From positions 1 through 64,000 of the forward strand of contig NZ_KZ984450.1 in assembly GCF_003569915.1 (NCBI RefSeq): a stretch of 64,000 nucleotides of DNA, read 5' to 3'. How positions within the stretch are numbered: position 1 is the first letter of the stretch; each line of letters opens with the position of its first letter. The translations under genes and the position numbers were made by a program. The stretch is from Comamonas testosteroni (GTDB lineage: Bacteria; Pseudomonadota; Gammaproteobacteria; Burkholderiales; Burkholderiaceae_C). The notes beneath the pieces were generated by a model. That model was given only the letters and a program-made list of their open reading frames with translations, did no database searches and was not told the DNA's origin. Of this stretch, positions 42,872 through 53,371 are shown one piece after another.

Positions 42872-44383
42872 ATGGCCGAACCCGCAGTCTTTCTGATTCA
42901 CGGCCTGGGCGGTACGCAATACGACCTGGGCTCCATGCACAAGCGGCTCAAGAACGCCGGTTTTGTGACCTATTCACTGATGTTGCCCGGCCATGGCACC
43001 ACGCCTGAAGATCTGGTCGGCATCACCGCAGAAGACTGGCTGGAGGCCGTTCGCCTGAAATACCAGGAAGTCATGGCGCTGCACGATGAGGTGCATGTCA
43101 TGGGCATGTGCATGGGCGCGCTGCTGGCGATCGAAACCGTCAAGCGTGAGCGTCATACCCAAGGCAAGCTGATTGCGCTGGTGCCTCCCGTCTTCTATGA
43201 CGGCTGGGCCACGCCCTGGTATGCGTTTGTGCGCCATCTGCTCTACCCGATTCCCGGCGTGGCCGCGCGCTGGAAGATCGAGGAAGGCGACCCCTACGGC
43301 ATCAAGAACGAGCAATTGCGCGCCATCGTCAAAGCCAAGTTTGCACGCGGCGAGAGCTTTCACTACGGCTGGTTCCCGCTGGAATGTGTGCGCCAGGTAG
43401 ACAGGCTGCGCGCCATGGTGCGAAAGAATCTGCGCAAGATCGAAGCACAGACGCTGGTGATTCACGCCCGCGAAGATGATCTGACCGGCCTGAACTCCGC
43501 CCACTTTGTGATCAAAGGCATCAACGGCATGGAGCGCCCCGGCAAGAAAGGCGAAATCAAGGCTCGCCTTGTGGTGCTGGAAGACAGCTATCACATGGTC
43601 TGCGTGGACAACGACAAGGAAATCGTTGCCAGAAATGTGCTGGAGTTCATAGGTGCCAATGCCGCAGGTTCACTGGGCGCACCCACGGCCGATGCAGGCA
43701 TGACGCCCGAACAGATGCGGGAGCTGGCCGCGCAGGCCTGCCGCGATCTTGAAACGGGCGACTTTGCGGCGCTCTATGCACGCGGCATTCCGGACTTTGC
43801 CTGGTACCAGCCCGGCCACAACCGCAGCACCGGCTGCCATGCAGGCGGCAAGGGACTGGCACGCCTGCAGCAGTGGGCGGCGGCCAGCGACGCGGCACCC
43901 GCAGTGAAGTTCAGCACCTTTGGCAATGCCAGCCTGAACAGCGGCATGGTGGTCACGCCTGCCGTGCTGGGCCATGGCGCGCTGCAGTCACCGGGTGTGC
44001 TGGCCTTGTCCATGCGCAAAGGCAAGCTGCTGGAGGCGCGCTGGTTCCCCGACGATGTGCAGGCCGAAGATGCGCACTTTGGCGGCGAGCCTGTCAGCGA
44101 CGGCCCATCGCCCGCCGAGAAAGCGTTTGAGCAAGCCTCCGTCACCTCCAAGACGCTGAAAAAAGCGCCCGACAACGATACGCTGCTGGCTCTGTACTCG
44201 CTCTACAAACAAGGCAGCGTGGGCGACTGCAGCGGTGCGCGGCCCGGTGTCATGGACGTGGTGGGCCGCGCCAAGTTCGATGCCTGGATGGCCCGCAAAG
44301 GCGCGGCGCGCGAGGCCGCCATGGCCGAGTATGTGGCACTGGTCAACCGACTCAAGCAAGCCGATACAGCGCAAAACTCCTGA
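42872..44383 (+). CDS. three-domain fusion: alpha/beta hydrolase, SnoaL-like, acyl-CoA-binding protein
   Basis: The 503-residue protein has three parts. Residues 1-~265 are an alpha/beta hydrolase with oxyanion loop HGLGG and nucleophile elbow GMCMG, where Cys80 replaces the usual Ser as in PHA synthases and dienelactone hydrolases; Asp202 or Asp203 (REDD) and His241 (SYHM) complete a triad. Residues ~277-405 are SnoaL/NTF2-like (LETGDFAALY ... RWFPDD). Residues ~413-500 are a clear acyl-CoA-binding protein domain (LYSLYKQGSVGDC, GRAKFDAW). I know of no characterised protein with this order. It probably acts on acyl-CoA or acyl chains. The tight junction with the MASE1-PAS gene implies one operon. 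Confidence 0.82.
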   Translation: MAEPAVFLIHGLGGTQYDLGSMHKRLKNAGFVTYSLMLPGHGTTPEDLVGITAEDWLEAVRLKYQEVMALHDEVHVMGMCMGALLAIETVKRERHTQGKLIALVPPVFYDGWATPWYAFVRHLLYPIPGVAARWKIEEGDPYGIKNEQLRAIVKAKFARGESFHYGWFPLECVRQVDRLRAMVRKNLRKIEAQTLVIHAREDDLTGLNSAHFVIKGINGMERPGKKGEIKARLVVLEDSYHMVCVDNDKEIVARNVLEFIGANAAGSLGAPTADAGMTPEQMRELAAQACRDLETGDFAALYARGIPDFAWYQPGHNRSTGCHAGGKGLARLQQWAAASDAAPAVKFSTFGNASLNSGMVVTPAVLGHGALQSPGVLALSMRKGKLLEARWFPDDVQAEDAHFGGEPVSDGPSPAEKAFEQASVTSKTLKKAPDNDTLLALYSLYKQGSVGDCSGARPGVMDVVGRAKFDAWMARKGAAREAAMAEYVALVNRLKQADTAQNS

Positions 44384-44384
44384 A

Positions 44385-44430
44385 TTGATAGCTTAAAGTC
44401 TAAGATTTATATGGACTAGAGGCTGGTTTG
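44385..44430. repeat. short GGACTAG-type interspersed repeat, copy c
   Basis: TTGATAGCTTAAAGTCTAAG followed by ATTTATATGGACTAGAGGC between the convergent fusion gene and the beta-propeller-like gene; it runs to the stop of the latter. Confidence 0.6.
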
Positions 44431-45462
44431 ATTCAAAAACAGCTTGATCTGCTGCGCTGACCACTCGATCAGCTCGCCGCGCTGCCCATGCCAGCACTGC
44501 GGCGCAAAGTCGCGGTGATGCGCCAGCAGCTCGCGGGTCTGCAGACTCCAGTGCCAGCTCTGCCCCTTACCCTCCACTTCACCCACCACGACCAGCACAT
44601 CGCCCAGGCCATGCAGGTGCGCGGCGCGCGGCAAATCGGGCATGGGCCAGAGTTGCCCGCCATGGCCTTCCTCGGGCCTTGGCGCGTGGATATCAAAGAT
44701 CACCACGCCCGGCACATGCCAGCAGTTGCCAAAGCCATCGTCCTCCCAGTTGCCCAGGTTCCAGATCGCTATGCGTGAGTCATCCAGCCATACGAGAGGC
44801 TGATCCCAGCCCTCGCCCTGCGCAATGCGCTTGCGCGTGGGGCCGTCTTCGGACTCCCACGGGTTCCCGTCCAGCCAGGCTGGCACAGACCACACGGTGG
44901 GAATGCCCACAGGTGCCCAGACCCAGCCATCGTCCAGCAGCCATTGCCTGGAAGGACTGAGAAACAGGCGACCGTGGAAATAGTCCAGATAGTGCGGTTC
45001 CTTGTGCTCCAGCCCATCACGCTCGGTCAGGTTACGGGCCGTGGCGCAGTCCATCGCATCAAGCCGGTTCCAGTCCGTGCGGTGAATCAGCACATCGCGG
45101 CCCTGATGCTGCGTAAAGGCAATCGAAAACGGCACGGTGCGGGTTTGATAGTCACCGCCAAACAGCTGCTTGATGGGCTGACCGGTCTTCAAGTTCACCA
45201 GCAGGCCAAAAGTGCCGCCATCATCGGCCACCACCGCATAGTCGCCACTCAAGGCGCAATGCACCTTGAAGCCATGCGCCCAGTACGGCGTGGGCGGTGT
45301 GGGTTCGGGCAAATCCAGCTGCGCCAGTGGCGTGCTGTGGCCTGTGTCCAGGTTCAGTCCATGCAAAGCGCCGTCGGCCGTCAGCAGCAATAACTGGCCC
45401 CAGTTGGCCTGCGCCGTGCAGGCGTGAACAATCGGCGAGCCCTGCCAGTCAATGCTGTGCAT
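44416..45462 (-). CDS. hypothetical protein, probable beta-propeller-like
   Basis: The 348-residue cytoplasmic-looking protein is rich in Trp, Gly and Asp with repeated short strand-turn units (LLLTADGALHGLN, YAVVADDGGTFGLLVNLKTG, PLVWLDDSRIAIWNLGNW), suggesting a WD40- or PQQ-like beta-propeller. It has no signal peptide. It starts three nt after the MurU-like gene stop, so the two are one transcript. I do not recognise the family and assign no function. Confidence 0.6.
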   Translation of the reverse strand: MHSIDWQGSPIVHACTAQANWGQLLLLTADGALHGLNLDTGHSTPLAQLDLPEPTPPTPYWAHGFKVHCALSGDYAVVADDGGTFGLLVNLKTGQPIKQLFGGDYQTRTVPFSIAFTQHQGRDVLIHRTDWNRLDAMDCATARNLTERDGLEHKEPHYLDYFHGRLFLSPSRQWLLDDGWVWAPVGIPTVWSVPAWLDGNPWESEDGPTRKRIAQGEGWDQPLVWLDDSRIAIWNLGNWEDDGFGNCWHVPGVVIFDIHAPRPEEGHGGQLWPMPDLPRAAHLHGLGDVLVVVGEVEGKGQSWHWSLQTRELLAHHRDFAPQCWHGQRGELIEWSAQQIKLFLNQTSL

Positions 45463-45465
45463 GGC

Positions 45466-46188
45466 TTAGTCCTGATTGAGCTGCGCCAGTCGCTCTGGCG
45501 TGCCTACATCGACCCAGCGGCCCGTGTACAGCGATGCACCCACGCGGCCTTCGCGCATGGCGGCGCGCAGCAGCGGCGCCAGCGGTGCGCGCAGTCCTTC
45601 AGGGTTACCGACTGGAACATCAAACCAGGGCTGGGCAAACAGCTGCGCTTTCAGTAGCGCAATCGTGCTGTAGGTGTAGCGTGGTCGTGCGTCCTCAGCA
45701 GGCAGATCCAGCGCCTTGCCATCCTCCAGCCCAAAGTCCCCGCGCGGGTTGTGCGCCGGGTTGGGCACCAGCCACAGATGCGCCAGTTCATCGCTTTGCG
45801 CAAAGGCCTTGGCGGCACTGGCGGGGAAAGTGAAGTCCGGCGCATAGACATCGCCCGCAGCCAGCCAGAACACCTCACCCAGCTGCGGCAGCGCGCGGCT
45901 GATGCCGCCTGCGGTTTCATAGGCTTTTTCAGGCTCTGCGGAGTATGAAAGTGATAGCTGCTTGCCTATATCTTGTTTGGACTGCAAGGCAAAAACATTG
46001 CCAAAGTACTCTGGAATCTGCGCCCCCAACCAGCCCGTGTTGATGACAGCGCGCGTCACGTCTGCGGCGATCAGCGACTGCATATGGTGCTGCAGCAGTG
46101 GTACGCCCTGCACCTTGAGCAGCGGCTTGGGCGTGGCATCGGTCAACGGCCGCATGCGCTCGCCACGGCCTGCTGCCAACAACATCAC
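45466..46188 (-). CDS. MurU-like nucleotidyltransferase
   Basis: The ~240-residue protein has the sugar-phosphate nucleotidyltransferase motif LLAAGRGERMRPLTDATPKPLL and the ETAGGISRALPQLG and GDVYAPDF segments of the MurU branch, which makes UDP-MurNAc in cell-wall recycling. I start at GTG 46188 (ATG 46185 next to it) because family similarity begins there and a GGGGGG stretch from repeat copy D lies 10 nt upstream. The frame is open to an ATG at 46335, which would translate the repeat. Residues encoded by 45945-45990 come from a short repeat. Its usual partner amgK is not adjacent. Confidence 0.78.
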   Translation of the reverse strand: MMLLAAGRGERMRPLTDATPKPLLKVQGVPLLQHHMQSLIAADVTRAVINTGWLGAQIPEYFGNVFALQSKQDIGKQLSLSYSAEPEKAYETAGGISRALPQLGEVFWLAAGDVYAPDFTFPASAAKAFAQSDELAHLWLVPNPAHNPRGDFGLEDGKALDLPAEDARPRYTYSTIALLKAQLFAQPWFDVPVGNPEGLRAPLAPLLRAAMREGRVGASLYTGRWVDVGTPERLAQLNQD

Positions 46189-46198
46189 AGGAACTTGT

Positions 46199-46287
46199 CC
46201 CCCCTGAGCGGCTGCGCCGCTTCCCCCCAAGGGGACGACACCCTCGCTGCGAGGCGGCTCTTGCTCGGTGTCTCTGGTTTGAGATAG
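46199..46287 (+). repeat. CCCCCTGAGC-type interspersed repeat, copy D
   Basis: Starts CCCCCTGAGCGGC on the plus strand and ends CTTGCTCGGTGTCTCTGG. Unlike the other four copies it sits at the 5' end of a gene (MurU-like), antisense to it, and is read through in frame if the upstream ATG at 46335 is used. Confidence 0.8.
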
Positions 46288-46467
46288 CGATTTATCGAGA
46301 GCCAAAGGCGATGAAGACGAGTCGGAAGAGGTCATGACGTTGCGCTTGAAGAGACGGTTTTCTGGACTGCACTGTAGAGCATTGACCCGCCTCCTGCCTG
46401 TGAAAATTGGGCCTCCCTTAAAATGGCGGGCTTAGCAGAATTACTCCCTCCTTTTCGGAGCGCCCTG

Positions 46468-48513
46468 ATGGCCAACACTCAACAAATGGCGAATGCAATC
46501 CGTGCACTCGCAATGGATGCCGTTCAACAAGCCAATTCCGGTCACCCCGGCGCCCCCATGGGCATGGCCGACATGGCCGTTGCGCTGTGGAGCCGCCACC
46601 TCCAGCACAACCCCGTGAACCCTCACTGGGCCAACCGTGACCGCTTCATTCTGAGCAACGGCCACGGCTCCATGCTGATCTATTCGCTGCTGCACCTGAC
46701 AGGTTACGACCTGCCTCTGCAAGAGCTGAAGAACTTCCGTCAGCTGCACAGCAAGACCGCTGGTCACCCCGAAGTGGGCGTAACTCCCGGCGTGGAAACC
46801 ACCACCGGCCCTCTGGGTCAGGGCATCACCAATGCCGTGGGCTTTGCACTGGCTGAAAAGCTGCTGGCTGCCGAGTTCAACAAGCCCGGTCACGACATCG
46901 TTGACCACCACACCTACGCCTTCCTGGGCGACGGCTGCCTGATGGAAGGCATCAGCCACGAAGCTGCTGCACTGGCCGGCGCATGGAAGCTGAACAAGTT
47001 GATCGCCCTGTACGACGACAACGGCATCTCCATCGACGGCAAGGTCGCCCCCTGGTTCATCGACAACACGCCCGAGCGCTTTGAAGCCTACGGCTGGAAC
47101 GTGATCCGCTCCGTGGACGGCCACAATGTGGACGCACTGGACAAGGCCATCGCCGCTGCCAAGAAGAGCGCCGACAAGCCCACACTGATCTGCTGCAAGA
47201 CCAGCATCGGCAAGGGCTCGCCCAACCGTCAGGACACCTCCAAGGCCCATGGCGAACCTCTGGGCGCCGAAGAAATCGCGCTGACCCGCGCAGCGTTGGG
47301 CTGGACTTACGGCCCCTTCGAAATCCCCGCCGATGTCTACACCGACTGGGACGCCAAGGACCAAGGCGCCAAGGCCGAAGCTGCCTGGGAAGAAAAGTTT
47401 GCCGCTTACGCTGCTGCCTTCCCTGAGCAAGCTGCTGACTTCAAGCGCCGCATGGCTGGCGATCTGCCTGCCAACTTCCTGGAAACTGCTGCCAAGATCG
47501 CTTCCGACGCGCATGATGCAGCCGCCACCGTGGCCAGCCGCAAGGCCAGCCAGCTGGCTCTGGAAGGCCTGACTGCCGCTCTGCCCGAGCTGCTGGGCGG
47601 CTCCGCTGACCTGACTGGCTCCAACCTCACAAACACCAAGTCCACCCCCGCTTTCCGCGTGGACGACAAGGGCGCTGTGGTGCTGAGCGAAGACGGCAAG
47701 ATCGGCCGCCACATCAACTACGGTGTGCGCGAGTTCGGCATGGCCGCCATCATGAACGGCGTGGCGCTGCACGGCGGCTTCATCCCCTACGGCGGCACCT
47801 TCCTGACCTTCTCCGACTACAGCCGCAACGCCATCCGCATGGCGGCGCTGATGAAGCAACGCGTGATCCATGTGTTCACGCACGACTCCATCGGTCTGGG
47901 CGAAGACGGCCCCACTCACCAGTCCATCGAGCACGCAGCGTCTCTGCGCCTGATCCCCGGTCTGGACGTGTGGCGCCCCGCTGACACCACAGAAACTGCT
48001 GTGGCCTGGACAGTGGCGATCAGCCAGAAGAACAAGCCCACAGCCATACTGCTGAGCCGCCAGAACCTGGCTTACTCGCCCAAGAGCGAAGAAGCGCTGG
48101 ACAACATCGCTTGCGGCGCCTACGTGCTGAGCGAGCCCAAGGACATTGGCTTCAAGAAGAAGGCCCAGGCCGTCATCATCGCCACCGGCTCCGAAGTGCA
48201 ACTGGCTCTGGCCGCGCAAAAGCTGCTGGCCGAGCGCAAGATTGCCGTGCGCGTGGTCTCCATGCCCAGCAACACCACTTTCGACCGCCAGGACGTGAAG
48301 TACAAGAAGTCCGTGCTGCCCGCCGGCCTGCCCCGTATCGCCGTGGAAATGGGCGTGACCGACGGCTGGTGGAAGTACGGCTGCGCCGCGGTGGTCGGTA
48401 TCGACACCTACGGTGAGTCCGCCCCCGCAGGCGTGCTGTTCAAGCACTTCGGCTTCACCGCCGAGAACGTGGCCGACACCGTGCAGGTCGCTCTGCAAAA
48501 CGCTGCAAAGTAA
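46468..48513 (+). CDS. tkt: transketolase
   Basis: The 681-residue thiamine-diphosphate enzyme transfers two-carbon units between sugar phosphates. [14 protein letters not shown], the ThDP motif [18 protein letters not shown] and the pyrimidine-domain segment [18 protein letters not shown] are present. The ATG at 46468 follows GGAG by seven nt. A terminator and then gap follow; the tkt-gap pair is common in related bacteria and links pentose phosphate, glycolysis and Calvin-type reactions. Confidence 0.97.
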   Translation: MANTQQMANAIRALAMDAVQQANSGHPGAPMGMADMAVALWSRHLQHNPVNPHWANRDRFILSNGHGSMLIYSLLHLTGYDLPLQELKNFRQLHSKTAGHPEVGVTPGVETTTGPLGQGITNAVGFALAEKLLAAEFNKPGHDIVDHHTYAFLGDGCLMEGISHEAAALAGAWKLNKLIALYDDNGISIDGKVAPWFIDNTPERFEAYGWNVIRSVDGHNVDALDKAIAAAKKSADKPTLICCKTSIGKGSPNRQDTSKAHGEPLGAEEIALTRAALGWTYGPFEIPADVYTDWDAKDQGAKAEAAWEEKFAAYAAAFPEQAADFKRRMAGDLPANFLETAAKIASDAHDAAATVASRKASQLALEGLTAALPELLGGSADLTGSNLTNTKSTPAFRVDDKGAVVLSEDGKIGRHINYGVREFGMAAIMNGVALHGGFIPYGGTFLTFSDYSRNAIRMAALMKQRVIHVFTHDSIGLGEDGPTHQSIEHAASLRLIPGLDVWRPADTTETAVAWTVAISQKNKPTAILLSRQNLAYSPKSEEALDNIACGAYVLSEPKDIGFKKKAQAVIIATGSEVQLALAAQKLLAERKIAVRVVSMPSNTTFDRQDVKYKKSVLPAGLPRIAVEMGVTDGWWKYGCAAVVGIDTYGESAPAGVLFKHFGFTAENVADTVQVALQNAAK

Positions 48514-49662
<1,149 letters not shown>

Positions 49663-49683
49663 TCTTCGCAGATTACAAGCCAA

Positions 49684-49732
49684 AAATGGCTCAAGTCTTT
49701 AATACATAAGGACTAGCTGCTATCAAAAAGCC
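49684..49732. repeat. short GGACTAG-type interspersed repeat, copy d
   Basis: AATACATAAGGACTAGCTGC followed by TATCAAAAA. It precedes the gap terminator and resembles copy a near fba. Confidence 0.5.
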
Positions 49733-49760
49733 AGCATCGGCATCCGATGCTGGCTTTTTT
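49725..49760 (+). terminator. intrinsic terminator of gap
   Basis: AAAAAGCCAGCATCGG-cat-CCGATGCTGGCTTTTTT, an 11-bp GC-containing stem with T-run, 63 nt after the gap stop. Confidence 0.93.
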
Positions 49761-49846
49761 GTTGGCCGCGCTGTCGCGCTTCGTTTGAGGCCGTGCGCTA
49801 AAGTCAGCACAAGTTCATTGCGCGCTCGAAATCTCTTCCCCCGCCC

Positions 49847-51358
49847 ATGTTTCTTGCCATTCCTCTTGAGAACAAGCCTTCATGGCGTTCTCCGCCATGG
49901 ATGACGGTGCTGATCATCGTCATCAACTGCATCATTTTCTGGGGCTGGCAGGCACCGGAAGAAAAAGTCGTTGGATCTGCCGGTCAGCGCTATGCGCAGA
50001 CAGTGCTGCCCGGCATCGAGCTACCGCCTTTTCTGGCCTATCTCAAGGAGCAGGCCAATGAAGGCAAGGCACGCTTTGAGCGCGAGACGGTGAAAGCTGC
50101 TGAGACCCTGTACCAGCACAAAGCCTATGCCCAGCTCTATGCGCTGATGTGGCAGGAAAAGAAGTTTCGCCAGCGCCTGCTGGATGGGCAGGTCATCACC
50201 GCCAAGCACGCACGCTATGCGCAATGGCGTGAAGCACGCGCCAGCTTTACGCCGACGGAGCCCGGCACCAGCTTTACCGAGCGCTGGTCCATGAATTACG
50301 ACAGCCGCGCGGGCTGGCAACCGCTGCAGGCGTTCACCTCCATCTTCTTGCACGGCAGCGTCGGCCACCTGCTGGGCAATATGGTGTTTCTGTTCCTGTT
50401 TGGCTTCACGCTGGAGCTGGCCTTGGGCTCCTTCACCTATCTGGCTTTTTATGTGATTGGTGGTATTGGAGCCTCGCTGTTTGCGCTGCTGTTCTACGCA
50501 GGCATGGGCGGTTATGGACTGGGCGCATCGGGCGCGATTTCGGCGCTGATGGCCATGTATGCGGTGATGTACCGCATGCGGCGCATCCGCTTTTTCTACA
50601 TGCTGCTGTTCTACTTCAACTACGCCACCTGGCCCGCGCTGGTCATGCTGCCGGTGTGGATGGGGGTGGAGTTGCTGCAGCACCTGATTGGCGGCAAGCA
50701 GGTGGCCTATATGGCGCACTTTGGCGGTCTGCTGACAGGTGCCTTGCTAATGTGGATCTACATGCGCCTGCAGGCGGTGGAAGCGCCCGTCAACCCCGAA
50801 GACAAAGCCAGAGCCGATGCCAAGCCGCTGGCCGATGCCGTGGCCCGTGCGCAGCGCTATACTGATGCACTGGACTTTGGCCGTGCCGCCCCCGCCTGGC
50901 GCGAGGCAGCGCGCCTTGCACCTAACGACCCAGTGATTCTGAAGGCCTGGTTTGAAAGCTCGCGCCACCACCCCGGCAGCGATGATTTTCATGCGGCCGC
51001 GCGGCGCATCTTCAAGCTGCCAGCGTTGACCGAAGCGGAGCGCCAGCTGCAGCTGAGCAGCTACCTGACTTACCGCCAGCGTGCCAAGCCCGCCATGCGC
51101 ATGAGCACGGACACCATGCATGCCCTGGTGCGCAGCTTTGTGCGTGCGGGAGCCTTGCCGGAGGCCGAGAAGCTGTGTCAGACACTGAGCAAGCAGGCTG
51201 ACCACCCTCAATGGCAGGGCACTTTGCTGCAACTGGTCAACGGACTCAAGCAAGGCGGCCGTCTGCAGGAAGCCAAAGTCTGGCTGCCGGCGCTACAGCA
51301 GGCCGCACCGCTAGAGCCACTGACCCAATGGCTGGCCCAGCAACCTGACCCGCTCTAA
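49847..51358 (+). CDS. rhomboid-family intramembrane protease with TPR-like tail
   Basis: The 503-residue protein has an N-terminal helix, a ~110-residue soluble insertion, a rhomboid core (~165-310) with GHLLGNMVF, catalytic Ser228 in GLGASGAIS and His291 in AHFGG, and a soluble C-terminal region (~320-503) of TPR-like helices (AQRYTDALDFGRAAPAWREAARLAPND). The catalytic dyad is intact. Its stop overlaps the convergent membrane-TPR gene by 4 bp. Substrates are unknown. Confidence 0.88.
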   Translation: MFLAIPLENKPSWRSPPWMTVLIIVINCIIFWGWQAPEEKVVGSAGQRYAQTVLPGIELPPFLAYLKEQANEGKARFERETVKAAETLYQHKAYAQLYALMWQEKKFRQRLLDGQVITAKHARYAQWREARASFTPTEPGTSFTERWSMNYDSRAGWQPLQAFTSIFLHGSVGHLLGNMVFLFLFGFTLELALGSFTYLAFYVIGGIGASLFALLFYAGMGGYGLGASGAISALMAMYAVMYRMRRIRFFYMLLFYFNYATWPALVMLPVWMGVELLQHLIGGKQVAYMAHFGGLLTGALLMWIYMRLQAVEAPVNPEDKARADAKPLADAVARAQRYTDALDFGRAAPAWREAARLAPNDPVILKAWFESSRHHPGSDDFHAAARRIFKLPALTEAERQLQLSSYLTYRQRAKPAMRMSTDTMHALVRSFVRAGALPEAEKLCQTLSKQADHPQWQGTLLQLVNGLKQGGRLQEAKVWLPALQQAAPLEPLTQWLAQQPDPL

Positions 51359-52671
51359 GGTCTGCTGAGCTTTTCCAGCTCCTCACGCAGCACCCACTCT
51401 GCCTCCTTGGTGCTGGCATGATCGGGGAACAGCTGCTTCATGCGCATGTATACGTGTACGCCCTGCATAGGCTGACCCAGTCCCTGTTTGTAGGCCCGGA
51501 CCATCAGCTCCAGCATGGACGGAACCAGCGCACTGCCCGCAAAGCGCTTTTCAAAACCTTTGCCCAGAATCAACACATATTTGGGCTTACCCGCACGCCA
51601 GGCCTGCTGCGCCAGGTCGTAGCTAGCCTGCGCCGAAGCCAGCTGAAAATCAGGCTTGCGCTTGATGCAGCTGACCCAGGCGTCGAGCGCCTCGCTGCTG
51701 CGTTGCTGGGCCATCAGCAGCGGGATAAAGCGCTGCACCAGCTCTGCCAGCGCATCCGCTTTTTCGGTCAGTTTGAGCACGCGGAAGTAGCGGCGCAGAT
51801 CCGGCAGGCTTTCGTGATCCTCGCGCTGCCATTCGCGCGCCTGATTCACGGCCTCGTCCATCTTGTTGTCCTGCACCATGCGCGCCACCACGGCGTCGCG
51901 GCGCTTGGCTTCGACCTCCCTCGGGTCGATCTGCACAGATGCCACGCCTTCGGGTGCCTGCACCGGGTCGATATCGAGCGCCGCATGGTGCTGGTACATG
52001 ACATAGCCAATCATGGCTGCCATGACCCAGGTGAAATAAATCATCACAAAGCTCATCAAGGGCAGCACCAGCGCAGGCTTGGCGATCTTGAGCAGCGTCA
52101 TCATCACCATGGGCGAGCCCTGCTGCAGCAGAAACAGGAAAAAGCACAGCAGCAGATAGGACTTGCCAATGCCGAATATCGTCGCCAGCAGTTCAAAAGG
52201 GTTGATGGCGGAGCTGAGGCTGTTGGTGTTGATCAGCACCATCCAGGTCGCAGGAATGAGGAAGGCCACGATCATGTTGGCAACAATGCCCAATGCCATG
52301 CTGCGGCTGGCCAGAAAGCCCACGAACAGGCCAAAGACAAGCAACACGCCGAAGAACTTCCAGGGCAACCATTTCCATTCTTCCTCGGCATGGCTGGCCC
52401 GGAAATCCGCGCTATTGGTCAGGCCGCGCGAGGCCAGTGCAGACACCTTGAAAGCATAGCGGCTGACTGCCAGCATCAGCCCCAGCCCCACCAACAAGAG
52501 ACCGAAGATGCCGAACATCAGCCCATAGCTGCAGACCGACAGCACCAGGGCATAAATCAACGGCTCTGTTTGCAGCGGAAACAGGAAAAAGCTGTTGAGT
52601 TTTTGCCAGAAAGGCGGAATCTTCCAATCCGAAGAATCTCCTGACTGGCGAGTACTGCTGATCGAATTCAA
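51355..52671 (-). CDS. membrane protein with TPR-like C-terminal region
   Basis: The 438-residue protein has about six transmembrane helices (~35-235), including an SFVMIYFTWVMAAMIGYVMY segment, and a soluble helical C-terminal half (~270-435) with TPR-like repeats (EAVNQAREWQRED, SEALDAWVSCIKRKPDFQLA). I recall similar DUF4013-like proteins, but family assignment is weak. Membrane plus TPR layout matches the convergent rhomboid gene, suggesting a functional link. Confidence 0.7.
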   Translation of the reverse strand: MNSISSTRQSGDSSDWKIPPFWQKLNSFFLFPLQTEPLIYALVLSVCSYGLMFGIFGLLLVGLGLMLAVSRYAFKVSALASRGLTNSADFRASHAEEEWKWLPWKFFGVLLVFGLFVGFLASRSMALGIVANMIVAFLIPATWMVLINTNSLSSAINPFELLATIFGIGKSYLLLCFFLFLLQQGSPMVMMTLLKIAKPALVLPLMSFVMIYFTWVMAAMIGYVMYQHHAALDIDPVQAPEGVASVQIDPREVEAKRRDAVVARMVQDNKMDEAVNQAREWQREDHESLPDLRRYFRVLKLTEKADALAELVQRFIPLLMAQQRSSEALDAWVSCIKRKPDFQLASAQASYDLAQQAWRAGKPKYVLILGKGFEKRFAGSALVPSMLELMVRAYKQGLGQPMQGVHVYMRMKQLFPDHASTKEAEWVLREELEKLSRP

Positions 52672-52903
52672 CGCCCTGTCTCCCTCAAGGAAGCAAACGC
52701 CTTGTCTGCAAACTGCGGGGTTCGCACTGGCGCAAGCTATTTTGCTATTTCCGATTATTTTTCAATCACTTGATTGTGGATCAGAAGCTCTGCTTTGCCT
52801 GGAATACCAAAGCTTCACAACATCGATTGATTTATTGCTTGCAAAAAATCCGGGGCACCCTCCCAGGACGTACAGTGGCTGCTGTTTTAACGGAGACAGA
52901 AGA

Positions 52904-53305
52904 ATGATTCAGCACGCACATGCGCAAAGCGGCAGCGTCCCATACCGCATCACACTGACCAATGAACAGGGCCACACTTGGCATGCCGACGAGCCCGCCA
53001 CGGACGGTGGTGCGGACACCGCGCCCACTCCCTTGCAACTCATGCTCTCCGCGCTGGGGGCCTGCACCGCCATTACCCTGCAGATGTATGCAGGCCGCAA
53101 GCAATGGCCGCTGACTTTTATCGACGTCGATCTGAAGCTCAACCCTGAAGGCAAGCCCACAGACGGCAACCAGATCACACGCAGCATCACGCTGCATGGC
53201 GATCTGGACGCCGAACAGCGTCAGCGCCTTTTGCAGATCGCCAATGCCTGCCCGGTACACCGCTTGATGGAAGGCAAGGTGGAAGTTCCCACCACGCTGG
53301 CCTGA
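52904..53305 (+). CDS. OsmC-family protein
   Basis: The 133-residue protein has the OsmC fold with the two reactive cysteines: one in LGACTAIT and one in NACPVHRLM. OsmC and Ohr proteins reduce organic peroxides; this short form is closer to the uncharacterised YhfA-like branch. The ATG at 52904 follows GGAG by eight nt. It is divergent from the TPR membrane gene and has its own terminator. Confidence 0.88.
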   Translation: MIQHAHAQSGSVPYRITLTNEQGHTWHADEPATDGGADTAPTPLQLMLSALGACTAITLQMYAGRKQWPLTFIDVDLKLNPEGKPTDGNQITRSITLHGDLDAEQRQRLLQIANACPVHRLMEGKVEVPTTLA

Positions 53306-53316
53306 GAAGCCCCATG

Positions 53317-53350
53317 AAAAAAGCCCTGCGAGTCGTCGCAGGGCTTTTTT
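53317..53350. terminator. bidirectional intrinsic terminator
   Basis: A-run, GCCCTGCGA-gtcg-TCGCAGGGC and T-run between the convergent OsmC gene and the small hypothetical gene. Confidence 0.93.
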
Positions 53351-53371
53351 GCTGTGGACGCCGTAATTTGA

